Below, piece after piece: positions 45,660 to 57,242 of a stretch of 64,000 nucleotides of DNA. The notes below the pieces were generated by a model. That model did not search any database. It was given only the letters and a program-made list of their open reading frames with translations, and was not told the DNA's origin. This DNA comes from Gordius sp. MW1 (Eukaryota; Nematomorpha; Gordioida; Gordea; Gordiidae). The stretch spans positions 20,222,060-20,286,059 of the forward strand of contig OZ038529.1 of NCBI GenBank assembly GCA_964036665.1, read 5' to 3'. Both the position numbers and the translations under genes were made by a program. Each line of letters opens with the position of its first letter. Position 1 is the stretch's first letter.

Positions 45660-48147
45660 AAGGGATTATTATTATCTCCTTCAAAACATTGACAAACTGC
45701 AATTTATTAAATGATCGTTTTCAAATATAATATATATCAATTGCATAGCAATTAAGAATAAATTAGATTTTAAAATCTATAGTTCATATAAGGTTATTGT
45801 TGAATGTTGAAGAAAGTAGAAACGATTATGTAAATGGAAAGAGAAATTGCATATCATTTACTCATCACAATTTTTGCTATATATTCAAAATAGGATGACG
45901 TATCAACTGAACATCACACCATCAAGAATAACTAACAATGCTCTATTAATGGAAAATTTAAAAAGGCAAAATTTGTAGATGCTTGCTGGTGGCAACGATT
46001 TTGCACCGAATCAAGAAATTACATTAGAAATGGCAGATATTAAAGGTGGACAAAGGGTAACTACTGACAAAATATAATTATTTAACAAATGATGTCCAAT
46101 TAGACAGTAAAGTCTAACTTACGCCGATCAGTTGAAACCACTTAAAATATTTTTAATGTGTATTTGTTAAAAACCCGGAATTTTAGTAATATTAAATAAC
46201 TATATAAAACATATTAAAACATAATGCGTCTATTAATAAAAATAAACTCTACTAATTTAAAATCATCGAGAAAACGGAATGTTTAGACGTTGTAGAACGC
46301 CTAACTTCCTAAAGATTCTAAATTCTGTTAACCAATTATGCCCAAACACGTAGCCACCAATGAAATAAAAATAAATTTATTGCTTTTTCCCCTCTAAGAT
46401 TCGTTGAAATTAAAATAAAATGTCAAAAATGTTCATTTTGCCCATCCATGGATCATTATTGCCCCCTTGTAATACCTATGCTGACCCCCATGATCATATA
46501 TGTACCAATTGAATAAAAAAAGTTTATTTGTCTTCTTTGAATACGATATAATTTATATATCTAGTTTTTCTTTGCCGTGCTAACTAAAGGAAGCTAAAAC
46601 AATTTGGTCATTTTAAAAAACTCTACTCATTTTGCTAAAGGACAAAATATTTGCAGAGGGCGCACACTGAACGATATTATTATGAAACAAGTACTTCTAA
46701 ACAATATATGAAGCTGAAAATTTCAAATTTTCAATCGGATCAATTTTTATTTAGTGTTAGGCATAGGCACAAGGGTAGATGCTCACTCCTAAATTAGGAG
46801 TGAAGGAGTGTGAAATAATACAACTTTAAAAAACTTAAATTATACAATTTGAGCTTTAAGAGACCATCTACAACAAATGTTTTCAGGGCTTGGGACGTAA
46901 AGTACCAAAAAAATGGGTACTAGCGCCCGAACCAATGTTGGGAGATTGTACCTTGCTAAGACTAAAGAATTGGGTACCAACATTTATATGGCTGAGTTTG
47001 CGAGGGCGAAACTTATAATGAGTTCTGGCCTAAACTGGCTAGTAAAAAGGATCTTGGCAATCTACATCTAGCGAGAGTACTATTTTTCAGTCGGTTTTAT
47101 CTTTCAATAGTTACAAACCAATTTAGACCATAAATTTTCATATAAAAAAACAATTTTTTTCAATAAATGCTTATAACCTATATTTAAGTTCCTCGTTGGG
47201 ACTTTAAATATTTGATTAAAAATTAAGGCCCAAGTTCAGCCATGAAAAGACCATTTTGCAAGCCTCTAATATCACCTTAATTGAGTAAACATGATTACTT
47301 TATTCTAGTTCCCATGTATATGTTGGCTTCGTTCATGTCAGCTAAAACCACTTACAAGTATAAATAACTTTGGCTTGAAGCCTTTTCAAATTTTGTGATT
47401 GAATTATGATAGAATGGGGATATTCGACATAATTAGTTTTATTTACTCTATAAAAACTATTAATTACTGAAGTAAAATAACTCCGGGGTGTCTTAAATAA
47501 TGCATTATATATTTTTGAATTATTCATAATTTGATTTTAAAAATAACTTAGAATGTGAGTGGTTACTTCTTCCATGTTAATATGACGTTGAACAGAGAGA
47601 CAAGGCTTGAGTCATAACTTGTGGTGTTATGTCCTGTTGCATTTCGATTTATGTAATAATTCGAAAAAAATAACTTTGCCTTGATGGTTATTAATTTATT
47701 AAATATACGACCTGGTCGTTAGTCAAAATATACATACTCTTTATTACATGAGATAATGCTTTTAATTTAATGACTTATATAATTTCAACAAAACCTTTAA
47801 CTTTACGAAAACCCGGATAAATTATACAAATCATTAAGAAATTGTACAATTGTCGTCAAAAAATATTAGATTTATAAGCCGCCATAGATAACGTATCGAG
47901 ATTGTATTGGATTTATCAATCTACACAGGAATCGTCCGTCTGGGGGGAGAAACATTTTTGGGGTGGTGATGGACATTTGTCTGAGAGACGGCTTCAGGTT
48001 AACGGGTTCGTGGCTACATGAAATTGAATTTTTAAGATATTTGCAAGATTTTTGATTATTCATATATATTATCAAGCAAATGTAAAAATATTATGAATGA
48101 CGCGTTGATAATGTCAAAAAGCACTATAAATATTTTACATAGTCGTA
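45660..48147. other. AT-rich spacer with a decayed MITE (46348-46495)
   Basis: The MITE piece has ACGTAGCC at the left and GCCCCCTTGTAATACCTATG at the right, in inverted orientation to the usual copies. No gene could be supported. The less AT-rich patch at 46890-47090 has no frame or repeat that I recognise. Confidence 0.4.
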
Positions 48148-48355
48148 TGTTATGGGCATATACTAAGAAGGGAGACGAATGATATCAATCAATAAGTATT
48201 GGACATGGAGGTACCGGGGAAGATAGGATGAGGATGACCTCATGTTAGGTGGAAAGGGCAGGTCAACAAAGTTATGAAATTTAAGAAGATTAATCAAAGC
48301 AGGACACTTACCCGAGCAAGATGCATACCATCAAAGCAAACCCTTTGGCTGTGAA
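48148..48355 (+). pseudogene. LINE C-terminal remnant (RTE-like)
   Basis: In one frame it reads YGHILRRETND, then VLDMEVPGK, RWKGQVNKVMKF and KKINQSRTLTRARC, with three stops. This is the conserved end of RTE-type LINE proteins (YGHV.RR....v..me..GkR..GRP..RW.d.v..d). The upstream RT is not adjacent, so it is an isolated 3' fragment. Confidence 0.55.
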
Positions 48356-48640
48356 ACGAAATACTTGAAGAAGAAGAATACATAATTTTATGTTCTTGCT
48401 TATAGAATGAACAATATGTGATTATTATCTACCCAAATATAATAAGACTTATGTGTAGAGCCTAAAGGTAAAGCCATAATAAATTTTTAATGGTTTTTTT
48501 GAATCACCCATAAATCATTTTATATTTAAATGTGGCGGCATAAAAAATGTTGTGTCAAAATATTCCTAATATAAATATTTATTATTCATAAGATTTTGTA
48601 TTTTTAAATTATTCATGAATACTAGACACTTTTTGATGCA

Positions 48641-48650
48641 TATATAAGGA
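48641..48650 (+). promoter_or_regulatory. TATA box candidate for the peptide gene
   Basis: TATATAAGGA lies 69 bp before the ATG at 48710. A start about 30 bp downstream would give a 5' UTR of roughly 40 nt. TATA-like strings are frequent in DNA this AT-rich, so the position relative to the gene is the only support. Confidence 0.35.
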
Positions 48651-48709
48651 TTTAATTCTTGCAAAACTAAACAATTATTTTATATTTTATTAGCTAACGT
48701 AGTTCAAAT

Positions 48710-49189
48710 ATGAAAATTATTTTCATCCTTGGAATTCTTTCAGTTATTATTACATATAATTGGTAAATAATCTATTTCATGCGTAAAAAATAAAAAAACA
48801 TATTACAAGCGTACGTTTATTTTCTTCTGAAATTTGAATTATGATATTGGCATAATCATAAAAAACACTTTCCATCATGAATTTTTAATTCCAAATTGCA
48901 ATTTAAAGGATTTTAGATATTTCAATGTACCTTTTTAATGTTTTGACAATTCTGAAAATTTAATTTGTTAATATTAATAGTAAATAAATATATATGAATT
49001 GCGTTTATTAATCTATTTTAACATACCTTCTCTGCACACTTATACTTCACTTTAATATGTATTAAATACAAATTAACGCGTTGTCAACTAGGAAATTTAA
49101 AGGTTAACTCGAATTATTATTTTTTAGTTTTTATTCTAAATAATCTTTTTGCTATTTTCAGGTGGAATTCGCTCGTTGAGAGAGAATAA
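48710..49189 (+). CDS. candidate 26-aa secreted peptide, two exons
   Basis: Exon 1 (48710-48762) encodes MKIIFILGILSVIITYN plus two bases. A GT/AG intron (48763-49161, donor GTAAAT, acceptor TTTTCAG) joins in frame to exon 2 (49162-49189), giving WW, NSLVERE and TAA. The lysine followed by 13 mostly hydrophobic residues is typical of a signal peptide. What would remain after cleavage is at most about 10 residues, so the product would be a very short secreted peptide, or more exons may lie in the intron. The stop codon lies inside an AATAAA (49185-49190). No homologue comes to mind. Chance assembly in AT-rich DNA is a real alternative. Confidence 0.35.
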
Positions 49190-49190
49190 A
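49185..49190 (+). terminator. poly(A) signal overlapping the stop codon
   Basis: AATAAA, followed within 30 bp by a T- and GT-rich stretch (TTTTTTATTTTGTTGAATG). It would end the transcript right after the peptide, leaving almost no 3' UTR. Confidence 0.35.
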
Positions 49191-49199
49191 GGCATATAC

Positions 49200-50340
49200 A
49201 TTATATATTTTTTATTTTGTTGAATGAAAAAAATAATTTTGTTTACATTATAAATTAAATGATATGCATTTATTTTATTTTTTAAATTTATTTTATGGTA
49301 ATTTTAGAAAATAGCCCGCCATATGTTAAGCTAAATTATTCATATATATTAGAAATATTTAAGTTCGAACTCCTAATAGAAGCTTTTTATAATGTCCTTA
49401 TATAATAAATGACCTCTAATCATTTTAATATATTGACTATTTCTTTACTTTGATTACTATACTTTAGAGGAAAACGTTGCATTTATTCCATTTTGAAGAT
49501 CAGCAAACCTACTACTCCTTAAATAAACCTATATTATAAAATATTGACTTTTTAAATTTTTCGAACAAAATAAACATTGAAATGTGATTATTACTATATA
49601 CATTTGAATTCATGATATTTAACGACATTCAGTGGCGTAGCTAGCCTTTTTATCTTCGAGGGGCCGAACTTGTCAGCAGTGAGGAGGGGTCGATGGCGAT
49701 TTAAAAAAATGTTCTTTAGTCATCTGTCAAACTGAATAATCAACTATTCCTTTGTGTAAGTTCTTTTTCAAAATTAACTTGAACTGTAGGGGAGATCGGG
49801 GCTAGTCGTAGCCCGGGGTTACTATAATCTTTGTAATTATTTTTTAAAATAATAATGATATAAAATTAAAATTTAAACCATATGTGTATTTTTTCATTAA
49901 ATATAAGTAAAAAATTTGTGTTTGGAAAAAATCAAAAAAAAATTTAAATTTTTATAGAAGAAAAACGATTTTTCAGGGCAATTAGTAGCCTTGCCAAATT
50001 TTGTATTTTGCACATAAAATTTTTTGGCTTTATATTTTGATCTTACAAAAGGTTATTTTTTATATAAGAATCGTCTAATGATTAATTTTTATTCGCAATA
50101 TAACATGTTAAATTATTAATTGTTCCTAAAAATAGGGGTTGGGGCTAGTTCGGAGAGAGGCTAGTTAAGCCATTTTTCATTGTGTCTTACAAATAACAAG
50201 ATTTAAAAAACAAAAATTTGTTTATAATACAACTTAGTGTAATTTAGAATAGAAATAGACTATGATTATACTAAAAAACGACTAAAAGTTGTTTTTCATT
50301 GCAGAATCTGTCTTTTAAGTATACTTAAGTCAGATTGTAA
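49200..50340. other. AT-rich spacer, no gene seen
   Basis: Contains a possible hAT-type left end CAGTGGCGTAGCTAGCC at 49630 without a matching right end, and a GGGGCTAGT motif repeated near 49798 and 50151. Confidence 0.4.
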
Positions 50341-50344
50341 TCTT

Positions 50345-52160
50345 GACCCTTTTTAATTGCTACGCAATTTATGGGCTTGCTTTTTGTTGTTCGTTGTCCG
50401 TCCGTCCGTCCAACGTTCTTAATTGCAGGTTCGATACCCGGAGAGGGCTAAGAAAAAATTATAATTAAATTAATATATTGTTCTTGTTATACCATTGATA
50501 ATATGACTTTTTGACCGTGTCCTGGCTACTGACCAATCAAAAAAATGACCATCGGCCAAATTGTGAATCTTTTTGTTTTTGAATTGGTATATTAGGTTAA
50601 CATTGATAATTACTTTATGCCCTCCCCTAGAAGAGCCTATGCCTCTACTGATATGGGTCCCTGTGCCCCCTCCCTACAAAAACTTATGCCTCTAATGATG
50701 TGGGTTCGAATCCCGACGAGGGCAAATTCTTAATTGCTGGTTCGATATCCGGAGAGGGCAAAAAATTTTTTAATTAAATTAATATATTGTTCTTGTTAAT
50801 ACCATTGATAATATGACTTTTTGACCGTGTCCTGGCTACTGACCAATAAAAAAATGATCATTGATTGTGATTCGAAATTTATTTTCGTTTTTGAATTGGT
50901 ATATTAGATTAACATTGATAATTACCCTATGCCCTCCCCTAGAAGGGCCTATGCTTCTACTGATATGGGTCCCTGTGCCCCCCCCCACAAAGGCTTATGC
51001 CTCTATTGATGTGGGTTCGAATCCCAGAGAGGGCCAATTTTTTTTTATTAATATATTGTTCTTGTTAATACCATTGATAATATGACTTTTTGGCCGTCCG
51101 CTGGCTACTGACCAATAAAAGACCAATGGCCAAAGTGTGAATCAAATTTTTTTTCGTTTTTTTCTCTCTTATGTATTTATATCCTTTTGACCGTGTCCTG
51201 GCTACTGACCAATAAAAAAAATGACCATTGTCCAAAGTGGAATTGAAAAATTATTTCGTTTTTCTCACATTTGGCCCTTATGTATTTAGACGCTTTTTGA
51301 CCTGCTGACTACTGACCATTAGAAAAAATTACCACTGGCCAAAATGTATATCAACTTTTTTCTCTATATTATAAATATAGGCTATTTGGCCGTCTGCTGG
51401 CTACTGAACAATAAAAAAAATGACCACTGGCCAAAGTGTATTTAGAATATTTTTTTCTATATAAAAAATATAGGCTATTTCGCCGTCTGCTGGTTATTGA
51501 CCAATGAAAAAAATGACCACTGGCCAAAGTGGGTTTTTTTCGTTTTTTTAATATTTGGTCCTTATATATTTAGACGCTTTTTAACCTACTAACCGTTGAC
51601 CATTAGAAAGATTGACCCCTGGCGTAAGTGTTTATCTAATTTTTTTTCTTCTATATTATAAATATAGGCTATTTGGCCGTCTGCTGGCTACTGATCAAAG
51701 GAAAAAATGACCACTGGCTAAAGTGAGATTAAATTCGAATTTTTTTCTCTATATTATAATTATTGGCTAACTATTTGGCCGTCAAACTGGTTTGCCCCGT
51801 CCCTTTTGCTAATAAAACCGCTATCCACTAACCTAATCCTGAATCTAAATTTTCACCTTCATTTCACCGTCGCATCTAATATTCGCACCATAATCTATTC
51901 TTATAATCGCTAGATGAAATAAAATGTTACCATTTCATTGTTGCTTATTTGTTTATACTATACATATGCGCATGATTTGAATAGATTCTATAGTCATAAT
52001 TCAAAATGTGGGTCGCCTACACCAAATTGTTTAAATTTATACAGTATCAAAAAAAACACTCAATTGAAGGTTATACGTTTGGGAAGAAACACCATTGGCT
52101 TTTCCAAGGTCAGACCCTCTATTTGCGTTCCTTTCGCCATTTTGATTAATTTAGAATTTG
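50345..52160. repeat. compound repeat block, third copy, with gypsy empty site
   Basis: Hairpin units (TGACCAATG..TGACCATTGGCC or ..CACTGGCC) recur at about 170-bp spacing, mixed with B-box-like GTGGGTTCGAATCCC units at about 50700 and 51010. The right end, CCAAGGTCAGACCCTCTATT then TGCGTTCCTTTCGCC (about 52104-52140), matches both flanks of the gypsy at 38687-42818 without any insertion. Confidence 0.75.
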
Positions 52161-52285
52161 ATAAATAAGAATAAATGAAAAAAAAACCTATTCTTCAAAA
52201 TCAAGTAAAAAATGCAAAATGATAACTTAGTTTTTTGTAAAAATTGCTATAAAACATTATTAATACTTTATTTATTGAGGTATTA

Positions 52286-53216
52286 CACTAGTCAACAAAT
52301 AATGGTCTTATGTAAATAACCGGGAAACGGTCAACATATTCCGATAGAGTTTTTTGTGGTGAGGACAAATAAGTTTTTCGTTTTTTTCCTATACGTCAAG
52401 TTTTTTAGATATTTTGATTCAAAGTTGCAAAAATGACCGTTTTTGACCCTTTTCGATGCTCAATAGAGCGATTGAATGGCTAAAAAAAATCTTAAACCTC
52501 TAGGTGGTAGAACCAACTTAGGGTAAAACATTGAAAAATGATTTTTTCCCCTATTGTTTTTACTTTTTAATATATATAAAAAATGCAATTAGTCCCTATG
52601 CGAAATCGCGGCTTCCTTTGAGCCTCCCTCCCTCTCTATCTAATTGGCTTATATGCTTATATAACACTATACCCTTGGTGCATGTAAGTGAATGATGAGT
52701 GTGGTGGGTGCAAGAGTAGTGGGTTAATACGAACTATTCCTACTACTACGCATGTCATCCTCCCTCCCTATTAGAGGAAAAGCTCGTATTACGCCATTAC
52801 TCTTACACACCCACACCCCCACATCATCCATCAATCACTCACATGCACCAAGAGTGATATAAACCCAATTAGATAGAGAGGGAGGGAGGGAGGCTCAAAG
52901 GATGCCGCTTCGCATAGGGACTAATTGAAATTCGATATATTGGAAAAAGTAAAACAATAAGGAATAAATCATTTTTCATTGTTTTACCCTAAATTGGTTC
53001 TACCACTTAGAGGTTTAAACTTTTTTTTAGCCATTCAATATCGCTCTATTGAGCATCGAAAAGGGTCAAAAAACGGTCATTTTCGCAACTTTGAATCGAA
53101 ATATCTAAAAAACTTGACGTATAGGAAAAAAACAAAAAACATATTTGTGTTCACCACAAAAAACTCTATCGGAATATGTTGACCGTTTCCCGATTATTTT
53201 TTTTTGTTGACCAGTG
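52286..53216. mobile_element. palindromic PIF-like foldback element, copy 2, TTA TSD
   Basis: Ends CACTAGTCAACAAATAATGG and, at the right, TTGTTGACCAGTG. Flanked by TTA on both sides (52283-52285, 53217-53219). The 931 bp form two arms that pair over most of their length (for example CTCCCTCCCTCTCTATCTAA against its complement). The CGTCAAGTTTTTTAGATATT core is shared with copy 1 at 18748-19425. No transposase. Confidence 0.8.
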
Positions 53217-53219
53217 TTA

Positions 53220-53983
53220 TTAATATGAAAATAGTAAATATAAAAAACAACTATATCGTTGAGTATTATCTGACTCTCTGCTTGACCATTGCCCCCCCCA
53301 TAAGCATTCTCGCCTCTTCCCACCTTTCTCGCCCATAAATTACATAGCAAATATGCTACGTTTATACGAAGTATAGATGAGTTTCGCAAAAACAATACCC
53401 CAAAATAGGCAAATGTACCAAAACAAAAAAACGAACTCCATGTCGGACCCTCGAGGGGTGTTGGGGGCGCAAATCAGTGGCGTGGGTAGGATTGACCAAG
53501 GGGCGATTTATTTTTTACCAAAAGATTTAGATCAAACAAAAAAATTATAGTTATATACATTCAATATCTACAATGGGTTTTTGAAAAAAAGCTCCACTAT
53601 TAATAACTTCAGTAATATGTTTGTACTTAGAGAAAGCACTAACAGTTAAATTCTTCTAAATTTGTGACTCAATTTCGCCTATGGTCATTTTTCCAAGGAC
53701 GCAATTTGCTAAAATCTTCTTTCAAATTTCATGTATAAGCCAGCTAGAGTCATTGTTTGAATTTGAGATATGCATAAGTCTGGTTTAATTGAACCACCAA
53801 TAACCAACAATTTAAAAACTTTGGCAAAGCACAGGCCCAGTTTGGAAACTTCGTAACATATTCTTTTTGTTGTTTTTAAATGCAAATTTTTTATTCATTT
53901 ATTTATAGATTAAATATGTTCAATATAAATCATGTTAATTAATCAGCCCGAACGCGTTTTGTTACTTTAAAGCCCGTCCAAAC
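53220..53983. other. spacer with a piece paralogous to 42985-43080
   Basis: 53290-53395 (GCATTCTCGCC, CCACCTTTCTCGCCCATAAA, AGCAAATATGCTAC) repeats the sequence right of the gypsy element at 42999-43080, extending the paralogy between the two blocks. The rest has no gene. Confidence 0.5.
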
Positions 53984-54311
53984 CCGGTGTAGCGTACAGA
54001 AATGTCGAAGGTTGTAAAATAGCGAACATCAAATACGAATTGCTATCGGTTAAAAACACGAAATAATGAGTTTTGACGTTTATCACGTCTTTTTTTACTA
54101 GCAGGGGATTGGGTGGGGATTGGGAAAATGCATTGTTACTTTTGACGATCCCATTGTTAAAACATAGCGTTTTTAAATTTGAACGTCAATTATCCCATAT
54201 TTGAATTAGAGATAGATAAATTATATTCATCTTAATAACATTTTGCAAGGTAGATGCTAATTGTGTTGAATTAAATATTAAGTTAATTAAATAGAATAAA
54301 ATTATTTTTTT

Positions 54312-56916
54312 CCTCTCTCACCAGGGGGGGGGGGGGGTGATTTGCCCCCGACCCTTATTTGGACCCTTTTTTTCACCAGGGGGGAGGGGGGTACTTTGCC
54401 CCCCCCCCATTATTTTTTACCCTCTTTCTCACCAGGGGGGAAAGGGGTAATTTGCCCCCCCCCTATTTTTTACCCTCTTTCTCACCATGGGGTAGGGGGT
54501 GATTTGCCCCCCCCCTTATTTTTTACCCTCTTTCTTACTAGGGGGAAGGGGGGGATTTGCTCCCCCCCCCCATTATTTTTTACCCTTTTTCTCACCAGAG
54601 GGGAGGGGGTGATTTGCCCCTCCCCCATTATTTTTTACCCTTTTTCTCACCAGAGGGGAGGGGGTGATTTGCCCCCCCCATTATATTTTACTCTCTTTCT
54701 TACCAGGGGGAGGGGGTGATTTGCTTCCCCCCCCCATTATTTTTTACCCTTTTTCTCACCAGAGGGGAGGGCGTGATTTCCCCCCCCCCCCCCATTATTT
54801 TATTTTTTATCCTCTTTCTTACCAGGGAGGAGGGGGGGATTTGCTTCCCCCCCCCCCCATTTTTTTAACCCTTTTTCTCACCAGAGGGGAGGGGAGTAAT
54901 TTGCCCCCCCCCCACCTTATTTTTTTACCCACTTTCTCACCAGGGAGGAGGGGGTGATTTGCCCCCCCCCCCTTATTTTTTACCCTCTTTCTCACCAGAG
55001 GGGAGATGGGGGGGGGGGGGGTGTTTTGCCCCCCCCCCTTATTTTTTATCCCTTTTCTCACCAGAGGAGAGGGGGGTGATTTGCCTCCCCCCCTTATTTT
55101 TTACCCTTTTTTTACCAGGGGGGGCACCAGTGAAAAAGAGAAATAAAAAATAAGGAGTGCAAAACACCCCCCCCCCCCCCTCCCCTCTGGTAATAAATAG
55201 GATAAAAAAATAGGGGGGGGGGGGCAAAAGACCCCCCTCCCCTCTGGTAAGAAAGAGGGTCAATAATAAGGGGGGGGGGGCAAAACACCCCCCCCCATCT
55301 CCCCTCTGGTAATAGGATAAAAAATAAGGGGGGGCCCCCCCTCTCCCTTCTAGTGAGAAAGAGGGCAAAAAATAAGGGGCCCCCCCCTCCTCTCTGGTAA
55401 GAAAGAGAGTCAAAAATAAGGGGGGGGGGCACATCTCCCCTGTGGTGAGAAAGAGGATAAAAAACTGGTGAGAAAAAGAATAAAAAATAAGAGGGGGGGG
55501 GGGCAAACACCCCCCCCCCCTTCCCCCCATCTCCCCTGTGGTGAGAAAGAGGATAAAAAATAAGCGAGGGGGGGGGGGGGGGCGGGGGCAAAACACCCCC
55601 CCTGGTGATAAAGAGGGTAAAAAATAAGGGGGGGGGGGCAAAGTGTGTAATATTGGAGTCAGCGAACGTTGTAAAATAGCGAAGTCAAATGTCAATCAAG
55701 CGTCATATATTTATTTCATTACAATTGTTTAAATAGTTCTTATTGGCGGATAAAAACGTCAATCATCAATAATATTATGTTATTTAACATTACAATTTTA
55801 ATCATATTTTATATCATAAATAAATTAAGAACTTTGCCCTCCCCCTTATTTTTTACCCTCTTTCTCACCAGGAGGGACGGGGGGGGGGGGGGGTGTTTTG
55901 CCCCCCCCCCCTCTTATTTTTTATCCTATTTCTCTCCACAGGGGAGATGGGGGGGGGGGGGGGGGGAACACCCCCCCCCCTTATTTTTACCCTCTTTCTC
56001 ACCAAAGGAGAGAGTGTGGGGGGGGGGTATTTTTTATTCTCTTTCTCACCAGAGGGGAGATGGGGGGCCCCCCATTTTTTATCCTCTTTCTCACCACAGG
56101 GGAGATGGGGGAGGGATGTTTTGCCTCCCCCCCTATTTTTTACCCTCTTTCTTACCAGAGGGGAGGGGGATCTTTTGCTCCCCCCCCCCTTATTTTTTAC
56201 CCTCTTTTACCAGGGGGGAGGGGGGTGATTTGCCCCCCGCCTTATTTTTTACCTTCTTTCTCACCACAGGAGAGATGGGGGGGGGAGGGTGTTTTGCCCC
56301 CCCCCCCTTTTATTTTTGACCCTCTTTCTTACCAGAGGGGAGGGGCATCTTTTGGCCCCCCCTCTTATTTTTGACCCTCTTTCTTACCAGCGGGGAGGGG
56401 GGTCTTTTGTCCCCCCCCCGTATTTTTTATCCTATTTATTACAAGAGGGGAGGGGGGTATTTTGCACCCCTTATTTTTTATCCCTCTTTTTCACTGGTGC
56501 CCCCTCCCCCCTGGTGAGAAAGAGGGTAAAAAATAGGGGGGGGGCAAATCACCCCCCTCCTCCCTGGTGAGAAAGAGGGTAAAAAATAAGGGGGGGGGGC
56601 AAAACACCCCCCCCCCCCCCCATCTCCCCTCTGGTGAGAAAGAGGGTAAAAAATAAGGGGGGGGGGGGGGCAAATCACCCCCCCCCCCTCCCCCCGGTGA
56701 GAAAGAGGGTAAAAAAAGGGGGGGGTAGAGGGTAAAAAATAGGGGGGGGCAAATCACCCCCCTCCCCCCTGGTGAGAAAGAGGGTAAAAAATAGGGGGGG
56801 GGGGGCAAATCACCCCTCTCCCCCCTGGTGAGAAAGAGGGTAAAAAATAAGGGGGGGGGCAAATCACCCCCCCCCCCTCCCTCCTGGTGAGAAAGAGGGT
56901 AAAAAATAAGGATTAT
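54312..56916. repeat. G/C-run minisatellite, about 55-60 bp unit, alternating blocks
   Basis: Unit: TTTTTTACCCTCTTTCTCAC, CAGGGGGGAGGGGGGTGATT, TGCCCCCCCC. Forward units fill 54312-55130, inverted units 55140-55640, forward 55835-56495, inverted 56500-56916; a last partial unit is at 60030-60056, beyond the retroelement. G and C runs vary from 4 to about 18. Long proline- and glycine-rich frames on both strands (for example 55039-55695) are forced by the unit and are not genes. Confidence 0.85.
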
Positions 56917-57106
56917 CTTTATTATCTGTGGGTTCAGGTAGGGGTATCCCTACTGTCCCCCACAGCGTTTATTTATTTTTCCAACTAAATAAACAATTAC
57001 ATATGAGCGTATAAAATATAAATGAACAATTTTGCGAAGTAAAATGGGTGAATAGGTAAAATAAGCGAATATGCGGTTAAGTAAGTTGAGAACAGGTAAA
57101 AACGAC

Positions 57107-57240
57107 GAAAATTTAGGATAATGAGTGGAATATTATGGGGACTTGGTATGTAAGGGACGAGCGTATAAGCGAAATTCAAAAAGGCGACCCACGAAGGGAG
57201 CGGGTTCCTTATATACGCGCAAGAGTGAGCGCGCGCTATG
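57107..57240. repeat. left 134-bp direct repeat
   Basis: Starts GAAAATTTAGGATAATGAGT and ends GAGTGAGCGCGCGCTATG, directly after the stop codon of the RNase H frame. It reads GACCCACGAAGG where the right copy has GACCCCCGAAGG. Confidence 0.85.
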
Positions 57241-57242
57241 GG

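Noticed and set aside
54342..56862. Long proline/glycine-rich open frames (up to 218 codons) on both strands
   Set aside because: They occur in several frames and both strands at once and simply translate the minisatellite unit; no start context, splice sites or known domain.
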